Assembly (NCBI GenBank): GCA_964017065.1
Contig: OZ024784.1
Coordinates: 3,019,152 to 3,083,151, forward strand
Length of the DNA stretch: 64,000 bases
Direction: 5' to 3'
Origin: Haliclona indistincta
Lineage: Eukaryota > Porifera > Demospongiae > Haplosclerida > Chalinidae
Shown here: positions 43,746-56,513 of the stretch, piece by piece
How the letters are laid out: every line of letters begins with the position of its first letter
Position numbering within the stretch: the first letter of the stretch is position 1
Position numbers and translations under genes: made by a program
The notes under the pieces: model-generated
Databases searched by the model: none
The model's input: the letters and a program-made list of their open reading frames with translations, nothing else
Told to the model about the DNA's origin: nothing

Positions 43746-45277
43746 ATGGCATGGCGTTCTCACGGCAGTAGTAATGACGATTTACTTAAACAACTGAAGA
43801 GTGCGTAATTCAGAATTCAACAACCATCTATTGTAGCTGTTTTTTGTTTTCAAAGGAAATGGGATCATTCAGAGTGATAGAGTGTACTCGGCCATGGTAT
43901 CTATAGATCGTGGTCACTATTGTCCTCACAATCCATACATGGATTCACCACAATCAATTGGTGTGTGTGCAAATACATGTGACCACTATGATATATAGGC
44001 TATATGACCCATTATAATGTTATACCTTAGGCTATCAAGCAACAATCAGTGCTCCACACATGGTGAGACTAGCTCAACTTCAGCTGATAGTAGTCTGTCA
44101 TATGTAAGACACAGATGTATACTTGGCTCAATAAAATCATGGTTGCATCTTATACTAATAGCACATGCATGTCACAGAGTGTTAGAGTCATAAAGTGTGA
44201 GCCTTCATCAGCATTGTTAGTTGATGTGGTGAACAATTTTTTATTCCTGAAATTACATGGTTTGTTCATCCAGCATGCACATGCTCTTGAACAGCTAAAG
44301 GAGAATCTCATGCCCGGTGGAAGAGCACTTGATGTTGGCTCAGGAAGTGGATATCTCACTGCTTGCATGACACAAATGGTCTCTATCTTTGCTCATAAAC
44401 TTCACACCTGATTCTTCCTCACACAGGTCGGTGAAACTGGTTGTGTGATCGGCATTGAACACATTAAGGAGCTCAATGACCAAGCAATTGCTAATGTTGA
44501 AAAAGGAAACGAGAACCTTCTGAGAGAGGATCGACTAAAGCTACTTGGTCAGTGGATGCACAACCTGCTGCAAATACTATTGTCATGTTCACAAGGCCTG
44601 CATAATTATTGAAACAGTTTGACTTACTGAGTTGTATTCGTGTCTGCAGTTGGCGATGGTAGGAAAGGCTATCCTGAAGGAGCACCGTATGATGCTATTC
44701 ATGTTGGAGCTGCTGCTGCTGTTGTACCACAACCAGTAGGTGTCTCACCTCAGTTGTCTTCGCTACCCCTTCTCTCTCTCAGTTACTAGACCAACTCAAA
44801 CCAGGTGGTCGCATGGTAATACCAGTGGGCCCACAAGGAGGCACACAGTATCTTGAACAGTATGATAAAATGGAAGATGGTAGTGTTGTGAAAAAGAAAC
44901 TAATGGGCGTCATCTACATACCACTCACAGACAAGGAAAAGCAGATCCCAAGTATGTTGTGCACACATATCTCAGTTTTTGTTTATAAGTCAACAGTTTA
45001 GCTGACACCTTAACTTAATAACCAAGAGATCATAACTAGAATACACTGATGTATGTGGCATCAAAGCATCACCTGTTCCATATAACAATGTGATCACTCG
45101 TTTATTGTGCACTTTACGGATGTCATGGTGCACCGTGACGGAAACTGATCACACTAGTATTTACCACAACAGCTTTGAATCACTGACCTATTGAATATTT
45201 ATTGTATACGTAGTAAAGACCACGTTTTATTTTGTGTTATTAATGTGTTCTTTCTTCATTTTTCAGAATGGCATTGA
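43746..45277 (+). CDS. PCMT1: Protein-L-isoaspartate O-methyltransferase
   Basis: A SAM-dependent repair enzyme that methylates isoaspartyl residues in damaged proteins. It starts [18 protein letters not shown] and continues [50 protein letters not shown], the SAM-binding [60 protein letters not shown] and [15 protein letters not shown], ending KWH with TGA 45275-45277. Length and all motifs fit the family. An in-frame ATG at 43674 would add 24 residues (MLKLLQVARFYLLLATAG...), comparable in place to the hydrophobic extension of a vertebrate isoform ending in AMAWK. About seven exons. It is divergent from the class C receptor. Confidence 0.93.
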
Positions 45278-45637
45278 CTTCAAGCGGAACTAAATTTGTG
45301 TCGTTGTGTATAATGACTTCTGCACAAGCTTGCGTCAATGTACTCCAAACAGTTTGAATAGTACTACTTTGATTTTTATTTCAAAAAATAATTTTGCCTG
45401 GTGACTATCAAATTAATTCTAACTATCGACTTAATTTTTAAGGAACTTTAAAATTACATTAATGTGGGTGTCGTATTTTTTATGTACATTAGAAGTCTAG
45501 CTATGCCTGATCATACTTGAAACAGAATGAACGTGTCACACAGTGAGTAAACTGATTGTTAAGAAACGTGTCAATGTTTGTAGTACCAAGTTCAGAAAGT
45601 TACTGAAATGTTACGTTAACAGTATTTATGAGATTTG
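45278..45637. other. Convergent spacer between PCMT1 and the 7TM gene
   Basis: 360 bp of AT-rich 3' sequence shared by two convergent genes. No ORF, RNA gene or repeat was seen. Confidence 0.6.
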
Positions 45638-46993
45638 TCAGGGATCTGCCATGATGTCAAAGGCAAGTGAGGTGTCTACGTGTTGAGAAATCAGTGGTTT
45701 CTTGTGTCCATTGATGGGATCATCAGCGTCGAGATGTAGCACAACAGAAGAGGAGGAGGAGGAACTAAGAAGAACGTTACGCATTTCTACGGGATCGGAG
45801 AAGTATCTGCAGCAGATCCATCCCTTCCAGAGCTGGATGATTTCAGATACAACTAGGCACTGTAGCACAAAGATACCCAGTCCCTGATAGGAGACCAGCA
45901 CAATAGCAATCCTCTCTATCCTTTCGCCCCAATTGAACACATGCGTTAGATAAGCTCCGACAAAATAGAATCCCCAAGCTAGGCCGAGTACTGCTGACAG
46001 TGTAGAGACGGTGATAAAGGTCCTCCAAAGCTGCTTAGTTGAGGAAAGCCTTGTCCTATGAAACACCATTGCTTTGAGGGTCTGGTAGACTACTGTTACT
46101 GATATGATGATAAAGAGTGCCCATGTGAACAACTGGATCATGATGGCTAGCAAGTGGAATCCGACATAATCAGAAATAGAGCTTGAAGAGCATCTGTACA
46201 AATGTTATTGATAATAATTGTAACTAGCTATAGTGCTCACTGATCATGGGCATAGTGTTTGTCTTGGATCACGTATGAAAATGCTACCATCAGCACTGGA
46301 ACAACTGTGAGTGAATAGAAATTTTTGTTGATACGACATACAAATCTTACCCCATGCTACAAAAGTTGATTTTAGCACAAAGTGTTTTATACGACGAGGC
46401 ACAAGGATAAGTTCGTAGCACATGTGGATAGCTTCAGCTGCCATGAGTAGCAACACTACTGCAGTGAAATACAGGAGGATTATATCAGTGACGAGACACA
46501 GAGCAGTGAGTCGCAGTGGTTTGTTGACTTCCTGGAACACTAGCATGAAGTTGACTCCAAGCAATGCAAGGCACAAGTGAGCTATCAATTGACCGTGATC
46601 AAGCTTCCTCAAACGCCTGTAAACATTGCATTATTGTTAGTTTGAATGATTGCTGTTTTTCTAAAAGTCATGCAGCTTAGCTACATGCTAGGCTCTCCTA
46701 CTGTATGTGGACTGTTTTATTACTCACTTGACAGAAAGGTAAGATACAAAGGTGATAGGGAGCACAATGAGTGAAGTGCCGACTCCTGTCATGGAGACTA
46801 TCCGCAAGATGCTTTGTATATGCTGAATAATATGCAAATACATGTATTCAAGTATAACACTAAAATACATGTAGTATTTATTATACAGTAGTGTTACAAT
46901 CGAGATGCACATTGTGCAGTAGTTGCTAACCTGATCTTGGTTGTCATCTCCACTACCCCATTCATTGGGTCCAATAGCGCTGCTCCCTTCCAT
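45638..46993 (-). CDS. Secretin/adhesion-type 7TM receptor lacking a long ectodomain
   Basis: Five exons. ATG 46993 opens MEGSSAIGPNEWGSGDDNQD, a short polar N-terminus without a signal peptide. TM1 follows (SMTGVGTSLIVLPITFVSYL), then RLRKLDHGQLIAHLCLALLG, typical of TM2 in family B2 receptors. TM3 has LYFTAVVLLLMAAEAIHMCY, then VPVLMVAFSYVIQ, an extracellular-loop cysteine (HDQCSSSSISDY) and TM5 to TM7. The tail ends DTSLAFDIMADP. Typical adhesion receptors have a GAIN domain with a GPS cleavage site before TM1; none is visible in this gene or in the 482 bp upstream. It may be a genuinely truncated receptor, or upstream exons may be missed. The ligand is unknown. Confidence 0.7.
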
Positions 46994-47475
46994 TCTAGCA
47001 GAACTAACAAGATAATGTAGAGTATAGCTAGCTGCTACACATACACAGACTGACAGTGTGCAAAAAGCTCTTGACTTCCCTAGTTAAACTTTGGCAAGCT
47101 TCTTTATGTAAATACCATGCTTCCTGCAAGTCACCATTCATTATGTATATCTAAATTCTGTATAATCAAGAACTGTTACTTTGCTATTGAACACAATATT
47201 TTGTCTTGTGGACAGGGCCTAACCCTTGCTATATCATACATTTGTCACATAAGATATGCCGTTGCGTGCATCAAGCAACAAAATTGCCTAACCAATGTCA
47301 CCTCTGCAAAGTGAAACTCTTGTTGATGCTTAAAAATTATGACACGGACAAATAATACTTGTGACAAAATTCAATAACTACATAGGTAGTATAATTATTA
47401 TAGCACGGAATAATAAGAGCTGTGAAAGTCATGATTAATGGAAATTTGTGGTCAATAAATTAATACAAATCTATG
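46994..47475. other. Spacer between the 7TM gene and the RhoGEF gene
   Basis: 482 bp, AT-rich, 5' to the 7TM gene and 3' to the RhoGEF gene (both minus strand). No exon with GPS/GAIN features or other homology was found. Confidence 0.55.
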
Positions 47476-50400
47476 TTATTTTCCAAATTTGTTCACAAGA
47501 GACTTTACCCAGCCTCCAAACTTTCCTTTCCTTCTCTCTTCCTTGTTAACTCCTTGCATCATCATTTCATCTGCTACTGAAGTAAACCGAGACATTGAGA
47601 TAGACTTTTGTCCTTGAAAGTTGTTTGGAAGTTCTGGGCTAGAAGAAGCCAGAAGGTCATCCTTTTGCACATGTCCTGGAAGATCAAAAGTTGTGGAATC
47701 TCGCGGAGTCTTTTGTCCATCTGACAGTGTTTGTGACCCAATGTCCACATGCAAGTTAGTCGACAGGTCCACGAGATTATTAGTCGAGAGAGCCTTTGAT
47801 GCTGTGGGATAATGATTCGTAGATGGCTCCTTGTAGTTAAGCAGCCATTCTTGAACAAAAGGATCATTTTGTGAGCCATCAGGATTTTGATGTGTCTGTG
47901 AGAGAGAAACGCCTTGTCCGGAAACTTGATGCCTCTTTTCATCTTCCTCTTCCAAAGAGACATTGATGGTAGATGAAGTGCGCTGAAATCTTCTTTCTTT
48001 GATCTTTTGTGAGTACTCTCTGGCTAGCTTGAAAACTCTGGAAGCTTGATGGCTAGTTTTCTGTTGCTGCTGCTGTTTCATAGCTGAAAGCTCCAGCTCT
48101 GTCCCTGCGATTGTAAGACTGCGTTTATCTCTTCTCTTACGAAGCTTGCTTTTCCGTCGAGAAACAACACCATTTTCTTGAGAAGCAGCAAATAGACTGT
48201 CTCCTGCTGTCGTTTTGTGTTGCTGCACTGTTGTGTTTCCTGGTTGATCCGGTTCAAACGCTGCCTTAGGAGATTCACAGTGGAGGCCTTCCTCCACTAC
48301 ACCCAACAGAGAGCCATTTGGAGAAACTTCACCAACTTGATCCTCTGCCTTTTGAGGTTTTTGCTTGTGGCCCTTTGGACGAAGAAGTGACCAACGAACT
48401 GTACGAGGAGATCGATTAGAAGAGGTTGCTGGTGCTGATATGGAATCAGGTGAACTGCTGCCATCCAATGGGCTGTCTGTCCCATTCTGATCCATGGGAG
48501 AACTTGTGTTGGACCTTATGACTGGTGATCTGTTCTCAGTTAAAGAAGAGACTAGAACTGCAGAATCACTTTCTCTTCTAAATAGATCTGGTGACCCCTT
48601 TGTTTTCAACATCGGTGAACCTTCTCCTGTCATCCTTTTGAGCCTAATGGCATCATCAAGATCAAGAAGATCAGAGTTATCTCTAGTAGTGTGAACCAGA
48701 CCAATGACTGAGATAGGACGTTGTATGCGCCGTGTTTGGCTAAAACTATGAGCACGACGAACGACCGAGAAAGGCTTGAATTTCGATGAAGATGCTTCCG
48801 GTGTTTTGCTCTTGTCCTTCCTGATAATTGCTGGAGATAACGAACCACTGCTTTCTTCTGGAATGCTATATTTCCTCTCTGAAATTCGTGGAGAATTCGA
48901 AGCTGTTCTGGAGCGACTTAACTGAGGACTGTCTGAAGCGAATTCGGGTGGGCATGGAAGAATTATCGTGGTATCAGAAATAGAAGAGCTGTTGATTGAA
49001 GAAGTGTCAACAGACGAGGGAGTAGTAGGAGGAGGAGGTAGGAAGTTTTCAGAGTTTGATTCTTCAATCAGTTTTCTGGTATCATGAGGGCTGCCTTGGG
49101 GCGTGACAGTCTCCTGTGTGGAACAGGTACCAGCTGTGCTAATATCAGGATATGATGATTTACGCTGTGTTGTTGGACTGGCTTTTGGTGTCTGGCTTTC
49201 ATCCTCATTAATTGACAGTCTGTGCATTTCTCCATACAGCGACGAGGAGGTTACAGCTTGCCTGGATGATTCTTGCTCACTAGCTTGTGAATCTGAATGA
49301 GACTGGCTGAAAGCATGACCAAAATCTACCTTTCCAAACAATGCAGCTTTTATAGCACGTGAAAATGAAGGACTTGGAGCCGAGTTGTTCTCTGGTAAAA
49401 CTTGTGACAAGCCAGGTGCTCCTACTAAATCAGAGGCACTACCCATGAGATCTTCAAACAATGCTTCTTGACCATCATAATCACCACTAGCTGGGCGCTG
49501 AAGATGGGCATGGTTTTTCTGTGCAAAATGAGGGAGAGACATACTCTTTCGTGACTGCATTCCTGCTGGATAGGGCCTCTTTGTCTTGTCAGCTGATGGT
49601 CTTGTGTCAATAATGTCATCATCCACTTTGCTTGACCTGACAGAGTGGATAACTCGTCCTGGATTTGGAGAAGGCGGTCCTAGATCACTTGCTACTTGCA
49701 GGGAAGCGAGTAGTTCTTCATGTGAGGCTGAACTTTGCGGTGTGTTTCCCTCGGAATGAATGGTCTCCAGAATAGATGGCTCAAATTCTCCTTTGGAATT
49801 AGATTTTGTCATGCAACTCTCCTCTTCATTCACCGGTTGACCATTTTCTAATATGACTGTTCTACTGTTTGTTGTGGTCCAATCTTTGGAGTGGACTTGA
49901 AAATCGGGAGTTGATACGGACAGACAGACTGGGTGAGTGTCGTGAATGATGGTGGGAGGAGTGAAGGTGCGATCAAGTGAAAAAGAAGCAGAGCCCGGTG
50001 GAGGTGGTATTGGACTATTGGTAGCTGAGTGACTCGTGAGATAGTCATCTGTTCCAATTTTGCTCTTCGTTTCATCCTACACGAAAACACAATTTTAGTA
50101 AATACCATAGTAATTAAATTCAGTTCTAGTGACTCACCTCGGCATAGCTGCGTCTGTGCCGTCTGTTGTTCTCATATCCTCGTCCTCTTCTGATTCTTAT
50201 ACCATTGCTGCTGCCAATTGGTTCTTCTTGAAATTGATAAGAGGAGGCAACTGGAGAAGAACTAGTAGGTGAGGAGTCTCTGTTGGCAAGTATGGGTGAA
50301 GGAGAGTGATGAGTAGGTTGACGAAGATCATCCATTACTGCAAAGAGAAGAGAACAGTTAACAGTTTGTTGAACTTTGTGCTGGGTGAGCTGTACGTACC

Positions 50401-53400
50401 TGGAATAGACTCTGAGAAAAATCCGCTGTCTCTTTGCGCAGCAATAGGTACCTCCATTGAACTATCCGGTAACTCCTGTTGGAGCATAGTGGTAAACAGG
50501 ATAACGATGATAACAGCTATATACCTCGGCTGATGTAGAATGTTTAGTAGTACTGGTGTGATGGAGAAGAGGTGAGCTGGATGCTGCAGATGTTTTGTGA
50601 GGCTATTTGATAATGAGGATGAAATCAAACGGTTATCACTTCTTCGTTGCCTTACCATTTTACGAGGCAGAGTCTGTGATCCTGTGAGCATACGTTCCTG
50701 TGACAAATGAGAGTCAGTGTGAGATTTACTGCATCAATCGCTACTTACCATATCAACAGCAAGACTGTCTACATCAAAACTGGGACTTGGTTTTGGACTA
50801 GACCGTCTGCCAGGAGATCCGTAGTGGACTTCAGCTAAGAGTAAAGTAAATAAGTGCATAAATACGACCCGTCTACCAACACTCACTTGATTTTCTTCTT
50901 TTCTTTTCAGGAGTGGCTCCACTCACTTTAGCCAGGTCTGTTGTGAATCCTGACAGTATTAGCTTGCGTGTCTAATAACATTCGCACAATACTGTGACTA
51001 GTATCAGCAGTAAATGTATCATACCTTCTCTGGGAGTTGTGGTAAACTTTCAACAAGCAAGTTCTTGATGCGTTGTGTCCACTCGACCTTGGTGACCGCA
51101 TTCTGTACTTGAAAACTGTAAATTCTGTGCGTTGAGATGTGCCTGATCTGAAACACAGTGGGGTCCTTTAGATGCTCTGTCAACTGGACATCCTTCATCT
51201 AAAGACAAAAGAAACAGCATAATTTCAGTTAAATTGAGCAATATATGTTAGTCCTCACCTCGATATGCTTGCGGTAGTGAAATCCATCATCTCTCTTCTT
51301 GGTTATTAGAATGAGACGTTGAAACAAAAACACATAACGTTCTGATGCTCCAAACACAGTAGCAGCTGGTCTGAATGATGTACTGCCTTTACTAGGCGTG
51401 ACCTTGAACGTGTCCTATATACGATAATTATTATACCATACTTAATTCATGTATAACACTGCCCACTCACCTCCAGAACAATATCACCATATTTGGTCAG
51501 ACTGCCTCCCTATTGCAAGAGAGACAGACATGCACATAAAATAACAGTTGTATCAATAATTAAGTTCTCTAATATCATTTTTCTCTTTTCCTCCTTACCT
51601 CCCAATCATGCAGAAGACTCTGTATCTCCTGTACATGAACAGCTGCATCATATTTCCTCTTCATTGAGTTTATATGCTCTGCTACTCGATTCATCTCTCC
51701 CATAGCACACTGAGAAAAAAAGAACAAATCCACTAGAGTGGAACAGAACCCACAATACTTACTTGCACTTCTTGATAGCCTTGGTCTGTAACATCAAGAT
51801 GCTTGAACAAGCTCTGAAAATTGGCAAAAATTTAAACCTTGTTGACATTAGCGAGCAACATCTAACCTCCAGTAGCAGAGAGTATTTGAATACTCTTTGA
51901 ACTGGTTTGAGCAGGTATGCTCCAAGTGGCAATGCATGGTGCAGTTGAAGCTGGCACTGTCTCATGTAGCGAGCAACAGGCGTCGAACCTGATACTTTGA
52001 CAAGAGTTTTCACAGAACTGGAGAGATAAAATCACTCACACAATGCATGTAATAAACATGTCTCACTCACTCAGGATAGTTGGTACAGTATTGTGTGTAA
52101 ATCTTGAAACCTTCAGCCTGTGATACATAACAGCAATATGATGATATAATATCACAAATCAATGACTGACATTGTCTATGAAACACACTCCAATCTTGTA
52201 GTAGTCTTGCCCACATCTATGCAGCTTGTCCAATAGATCTCTGTAAGAGGAGGAGACCTCTTTAAAGTGGGTGTGTTACATTGTGTACATGTACATATGG
52301 TCATAGTTGTGATGGTAGACTATATTCATTGGTCAACACACAAACATTGACTGCAATGCATGTTAGTTGTACAATGTTAGCATTCCTATGCAGTATTGGG
52401 CAAAACAGACATCGTGACGAATGTGATACTTACGTATGGAAAGCTCTGATATCTGCAATGTTTCCGAACATTTTCTCAACTTCATTGTAGGAGATTGGTA
52501 ACTTGTCTACCATTTTGTAAAGTGGTTTGAAGTAACCCTAGAGGGAGAAGTGGGCAGTAACAGCCATTTGTGCAGAAGGAGAAGGAAATGTGTGTCAAAG
52601 TAATTATTGTGTAGGATCGAGGTGTAGGAGTTAGATTAGTAGACCACTATGCTGTAGTGATTTGTATGAGCACTTATACAATTTGCATATTTCACATAGG
52701 ATTAATAGTATTTTTAACTTTCACCACCTTTTCTGAAATTGTGCATAACTATAGGCAAGTTGGCATATTCCAGTATGTGTTACTGACCTCGATGATATCT
52801 GAAAGATCAGACAAGTAGTTTCTCTCAGTAGTGACCATCTCTCTGATGACAAGACCACAATGATTGGCTTGTGAAGAGCCATAAGTCGACGGAGAGAGCG
52901 GCGAGGTCTCTATTGCAAGGTCATAGGACAGCTGGTACTGATGATTAGATTCGTTCACTTGAAGAAGAGGAAGTTGAGCCATCTCCTGCAGCAACACATG
53001 ATATATATTCACTATCAGTATCATGCTATATTCAAGCTGTAATATTGTCCTATAGCCAGAAGGTATGCACTGTTTATCCAATAAGTATGCATGTGTAGGA
53101 TGCCTTGTTATGCATGCTAGTAATTGAATCAATCAAGATCATTGTCTTAATTTCACTCCTACTATAGCTGAATGTACCTGGAGTACGTCTTGCTGACTTG
53201 CCATGACTTGGGGCTGTCCTGACTCAAGGTCAGTACTACCCCAGCTTGACAGAGAAGAAGTCGACACACCAGTGCCCAGAAACGTAGGACTTCCTATCAT
53301 ATCTTGTGACAGATGAACAGCTGTAGTGTCGTCCATTGCTCCTTCATTGACCAGTGGGTGAATAAGATGAGTCCGGTCCACATCTGTAGTCCAGCGTCGT

Positions 53401-55378
53401 ACCCTGTCACGTGACCGCTTACTCGACTTCTTTGTGACTGGACTGAGAGGTCTAGTAGAGTTTCCATTGGGCGCTGTGGACTGTAAGGGGAGTAATACAC
53501 TCAATGAGGAGGAGTAGGAGTGGGGGGAGATGAGATATGTCATAGGCACATGCATGGTGCTGGTGAAACAAGATACCATTACTGAATTTATATTGATTAG
53601 TAACACTATAGTAAACACACCACAAAGATGGAACTACTTCTAGCAACATTGATGAACTCTAATCTGGCTGTTTGAACAGTCAGTTTTTTTAGCAAAGGTG
53701 CTAACAACCTGCTCCCCACACACTCAGTCTCTCTCATAACCACAATAAACCACCACAAAAAGCCGTTAAATACAGTTCGAAGCTATAGTAACAACAAGAG
53801 ATGGCTCATTAAGTGTCCCCACAGTATTCCTGTGTAGTCAAGTTGCGTCAGTTGGTTAGCTGATGATTCACTTGCTTCATACATCATGTTCAACTACCAT
53901 AACACTACTAACTACAACCAATAGCATCATCTGTCTTGTGCCTCTCTCAAAACAATGAACATTTAATGATGTGTAGTACACAACTATGCATAGTGAAGCA
54001 CCATTGTATCTATACTCTGAGCTACAATCACTATCTCCCTAACAAGGCTACACAGGAATAGTGTCTCAGTGTACATTACCTGTCAGACACTGTGCAGCAG
54101 ATCATAGCAGCCTATAGCACTAACAGGTGTTCTTCTCTCTCACACTCAATCATGCCAACAATATTGAATAACAACAAATTAGTGCTACCCATTAATATAT
54201 TAACTGCATACTATTGTTGAGAATCATTGGATATCACTCCGACAACAACAGCTATTCTGCTGTCTTGGATGAATGGTTCTTGATTACTGTTAACACCACT
54301 CGTGTGTTGGTTATGTCTGATGGTATATCCTTACAGTGACTGTTAGTTATTAAAGATTAACTGCATCACTCGTCACATGTGCTTTTCCTACAGCTGAACC
54401 AGTCTGATGTAATAAATGAACAACAGTGTCTCTTCCGTCCTGGCACTATGATATCAGTGTAACTAGAGCTGTTCCATAGTGTGGGAGTGTCAGACCATAG
54501 AAATTAGACTGTACGTATAATGATGTAGACAGCGTATGTCTTAGTAATAAGTGTGTGGCAGGTTAAAGGACAAGGTCTTGGAGGCATATCTAACTCAGTC
54601 TGAAATATTATAGTAGGTGTAGTGATTATTGCATGTCTGTTTGCTGGCTCAGTACTGACTACACTTGTAGACAAGGAAAGAAGCTGTGTCAGTCAGTTTA
54701 GTGTCCACATGTTGTTTGTCTGCTTGTATCTACATAGTAATTTCGCACATCTGTTCCCCCAAATGAAAAACCTACAACCTTCCTGAGACAAACATTGCCG
54801 CACAGAATTATACAATTGCACTATTCAGTATGCATTATAATTAAGTTAACCTTGTACAGATCACTACTATGCATAAAGTTGACCACTAGCAATGTCACTG
54901 TTATTCTTAGGACAACAGCTGTGTGCTTTTATCACTCATAATGAGCTTGGGCTGACATTCTGCTGTGGAAGTTTTTACAAAATAGGACATTCCAAAAATT
55001 ACATAGAACATTTTATTGTGTATTGTTACCAACACTGGATATCAGAACAGTAGTACATGTTGTGCATTACAAGAGATTGTGTGTGAGAAACTAGTGGTGT
55101 AGTGAACTGTTGTATAAACAACTGTTGCAACTATCTACACCTCAGCATAACCATTCCAAGCTGTACAAAATCATGGCTGCGATGCTTGTGCTAAGAATCT
55201 GACAAAGTTGTGTACATTTTTAACTGCACAAACAGTAGACAGTATAGCTAGCTAGCTGTTGGAATGAAGTGAGGGTGTGAGGGGAGTGTTGCTGTACGAA
55301 TGCACGAGAGAGTGTTTGTCTACTCACCACGGGTACTCCACGTGTCAGACCACTGTTCTTCAGGTTGGTGATGTCCAT
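47476..55378 (-). CDS. PLEKHG-family Rho guanine nucleotide exchange factor
   Basis: A multi-exon DH-PH exchange factor that activates Rho-family GTPases at the actin cortex. Exon 1 (55328-55378) is MDITNLKNSGLTRGVPV, separated by a 1,847-bp intron from a Ser-rich exon (to 53480). The DH domain covers about 52860-51690: VIREMVTTERNYLSDLSDII, YFKPLYKMVDKLP, EKMFGNIADIRAFH, GAYLLKPVQRVFKYSLLLE. The linker INSMKRKYDAAVHVQEIQSL and LHDWEGGSLTKYGDIVLEDT is characteristic of PLEKHG1-3. The PH domain follows (YVFLFQRLILITKKRDDG, FHYRKHIEM, VFQIRHISTHRIYSFQVQNA). The long C-terminal tail, mainly one exon of about 2.6 kb (47476-50078), is Ser/Pro-rich and disordered, ending GGWVKSLVNKFGK. The specific paralog (1, 2 or 3) cannot be assigned. 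Confidence 0.88.
53481..55327. other. 1.85-kb first intron of the RhoGEF gene
   Basis: The longest intron in the window, in a locus where most introns are under 100 bp. No coding exon, tRNA or strong inverted repeat was seen. First introns of this size often hold enhancers, so a regulatory role is possible but not shown. Confidence 0.5.
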
Positions 55379-56513
55379 GCTTGAATCCTGAAGTGGTTAC
55401 AGCTGCTTGGTTGTCAGATGGTGCTACTTTGAGACTCGTTCATTAGCAATTTCGAAACAGCAAACAAATCGTCCAAGCGGCGGTGACGTCTGTACGTGCT
55501 GTTACTCGATCTGGCGGAAAAACCGAGAATCAGTATATGAGCAGCACTGCTTTGGGTGTAGCTGCCAACCACATATTAAAGGCTTCAAAGATACTTGGTG
55601 ACGATAAGTGCTAACTACACGTAGACGTACAGTTATGCAACTTACCACTTTCAACAGTGACAGCTGGTGTATATTACTGGTGGCTGAACACACAAGCGCC
55701 AACACAAACACGACCAGAGCCTGTTCCCACAGATGTCCGGTGATTCAAAGACACAGAACTACGCCTAGCATGCTATTTTCAGGAAAAGCGAATTGAAATT
55801 CACTGATTCACTTCACACTCTAAGACGACTGCTAAGCTACCGTAGGCAACACAGCTGACTAACGCAGACAGCAAAATTGAGACTCCCGCGGAACGATCAA
55901 AGTGACATAAGAGACTGGAAGGAGCCGTCACAAAGAGAGGAGGGGCTTATGAATATCGTTAACCCGATTAACCTATCCATCTAGTACACAACACTTTCGA
56001 TTTTGCTGCGTTCCACTGTCTGAATAGATAGTATTATAACTATGCACTCATGAGTTGCAATGCAAGGTTTGTATTATCATTAATTTTAGCTTTTAGTAAC
56101 TGATAAAAAAAATCAAATTTTCTTTTCTCAGTAAATATTATTCTACTAATCAGTGCTTTTGTGTGTCATAGGCATTGTTATGTTGATTCTTACTTTTGAA
56201 TCCAGAGGGTGTGGCTCGCTCACTAATAACTGTTGCATTTGCAGTGCAGTTCACTGTTGTAGCATTTTTGGTAAATATAACAAATTTAAAGACATCCCTA
56301 CCCTAATTATGTTGCTGAATGGTCAAGAACAGGTACTATGAAAGCAAACCAACTAGTCTAACCACTGTAACTACCGTTGTAGCATGGTTGTAGTTTAAAA
56401 CGAGCCACGCCTATTTACGAGCCACGCCCATCTTTGGTAGGCACGCCTTATTTGGATCAAGAGCAGGGTCAGCTTTGCTATTTTACTCCTCGGCTAGTAG
56501 CTCCATACACGCC
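55379..56513. promoter_or_regulatory. Bidirectional spacer upstream of the RhoGEF and CHRD/cupredoxin genes
   Basis: 1,135 bp between divergent start codons, the largest intergenic gap here. It contains short unremarkable ORFs without homology and a GAGCCACGCC repeat shortly before the CHRD gene (56402-56430: two copies of cgagccacgcc). No gene is supported. Confidence 0.45.

Noticed and set aside
55407..55601. Plus-strand Cys-rich 64-codon ORF in the intergenic gap
   Set aside because: No ATG context, signal peptide, splice partner or homology; it could be chance in a GC-richer promoter region.
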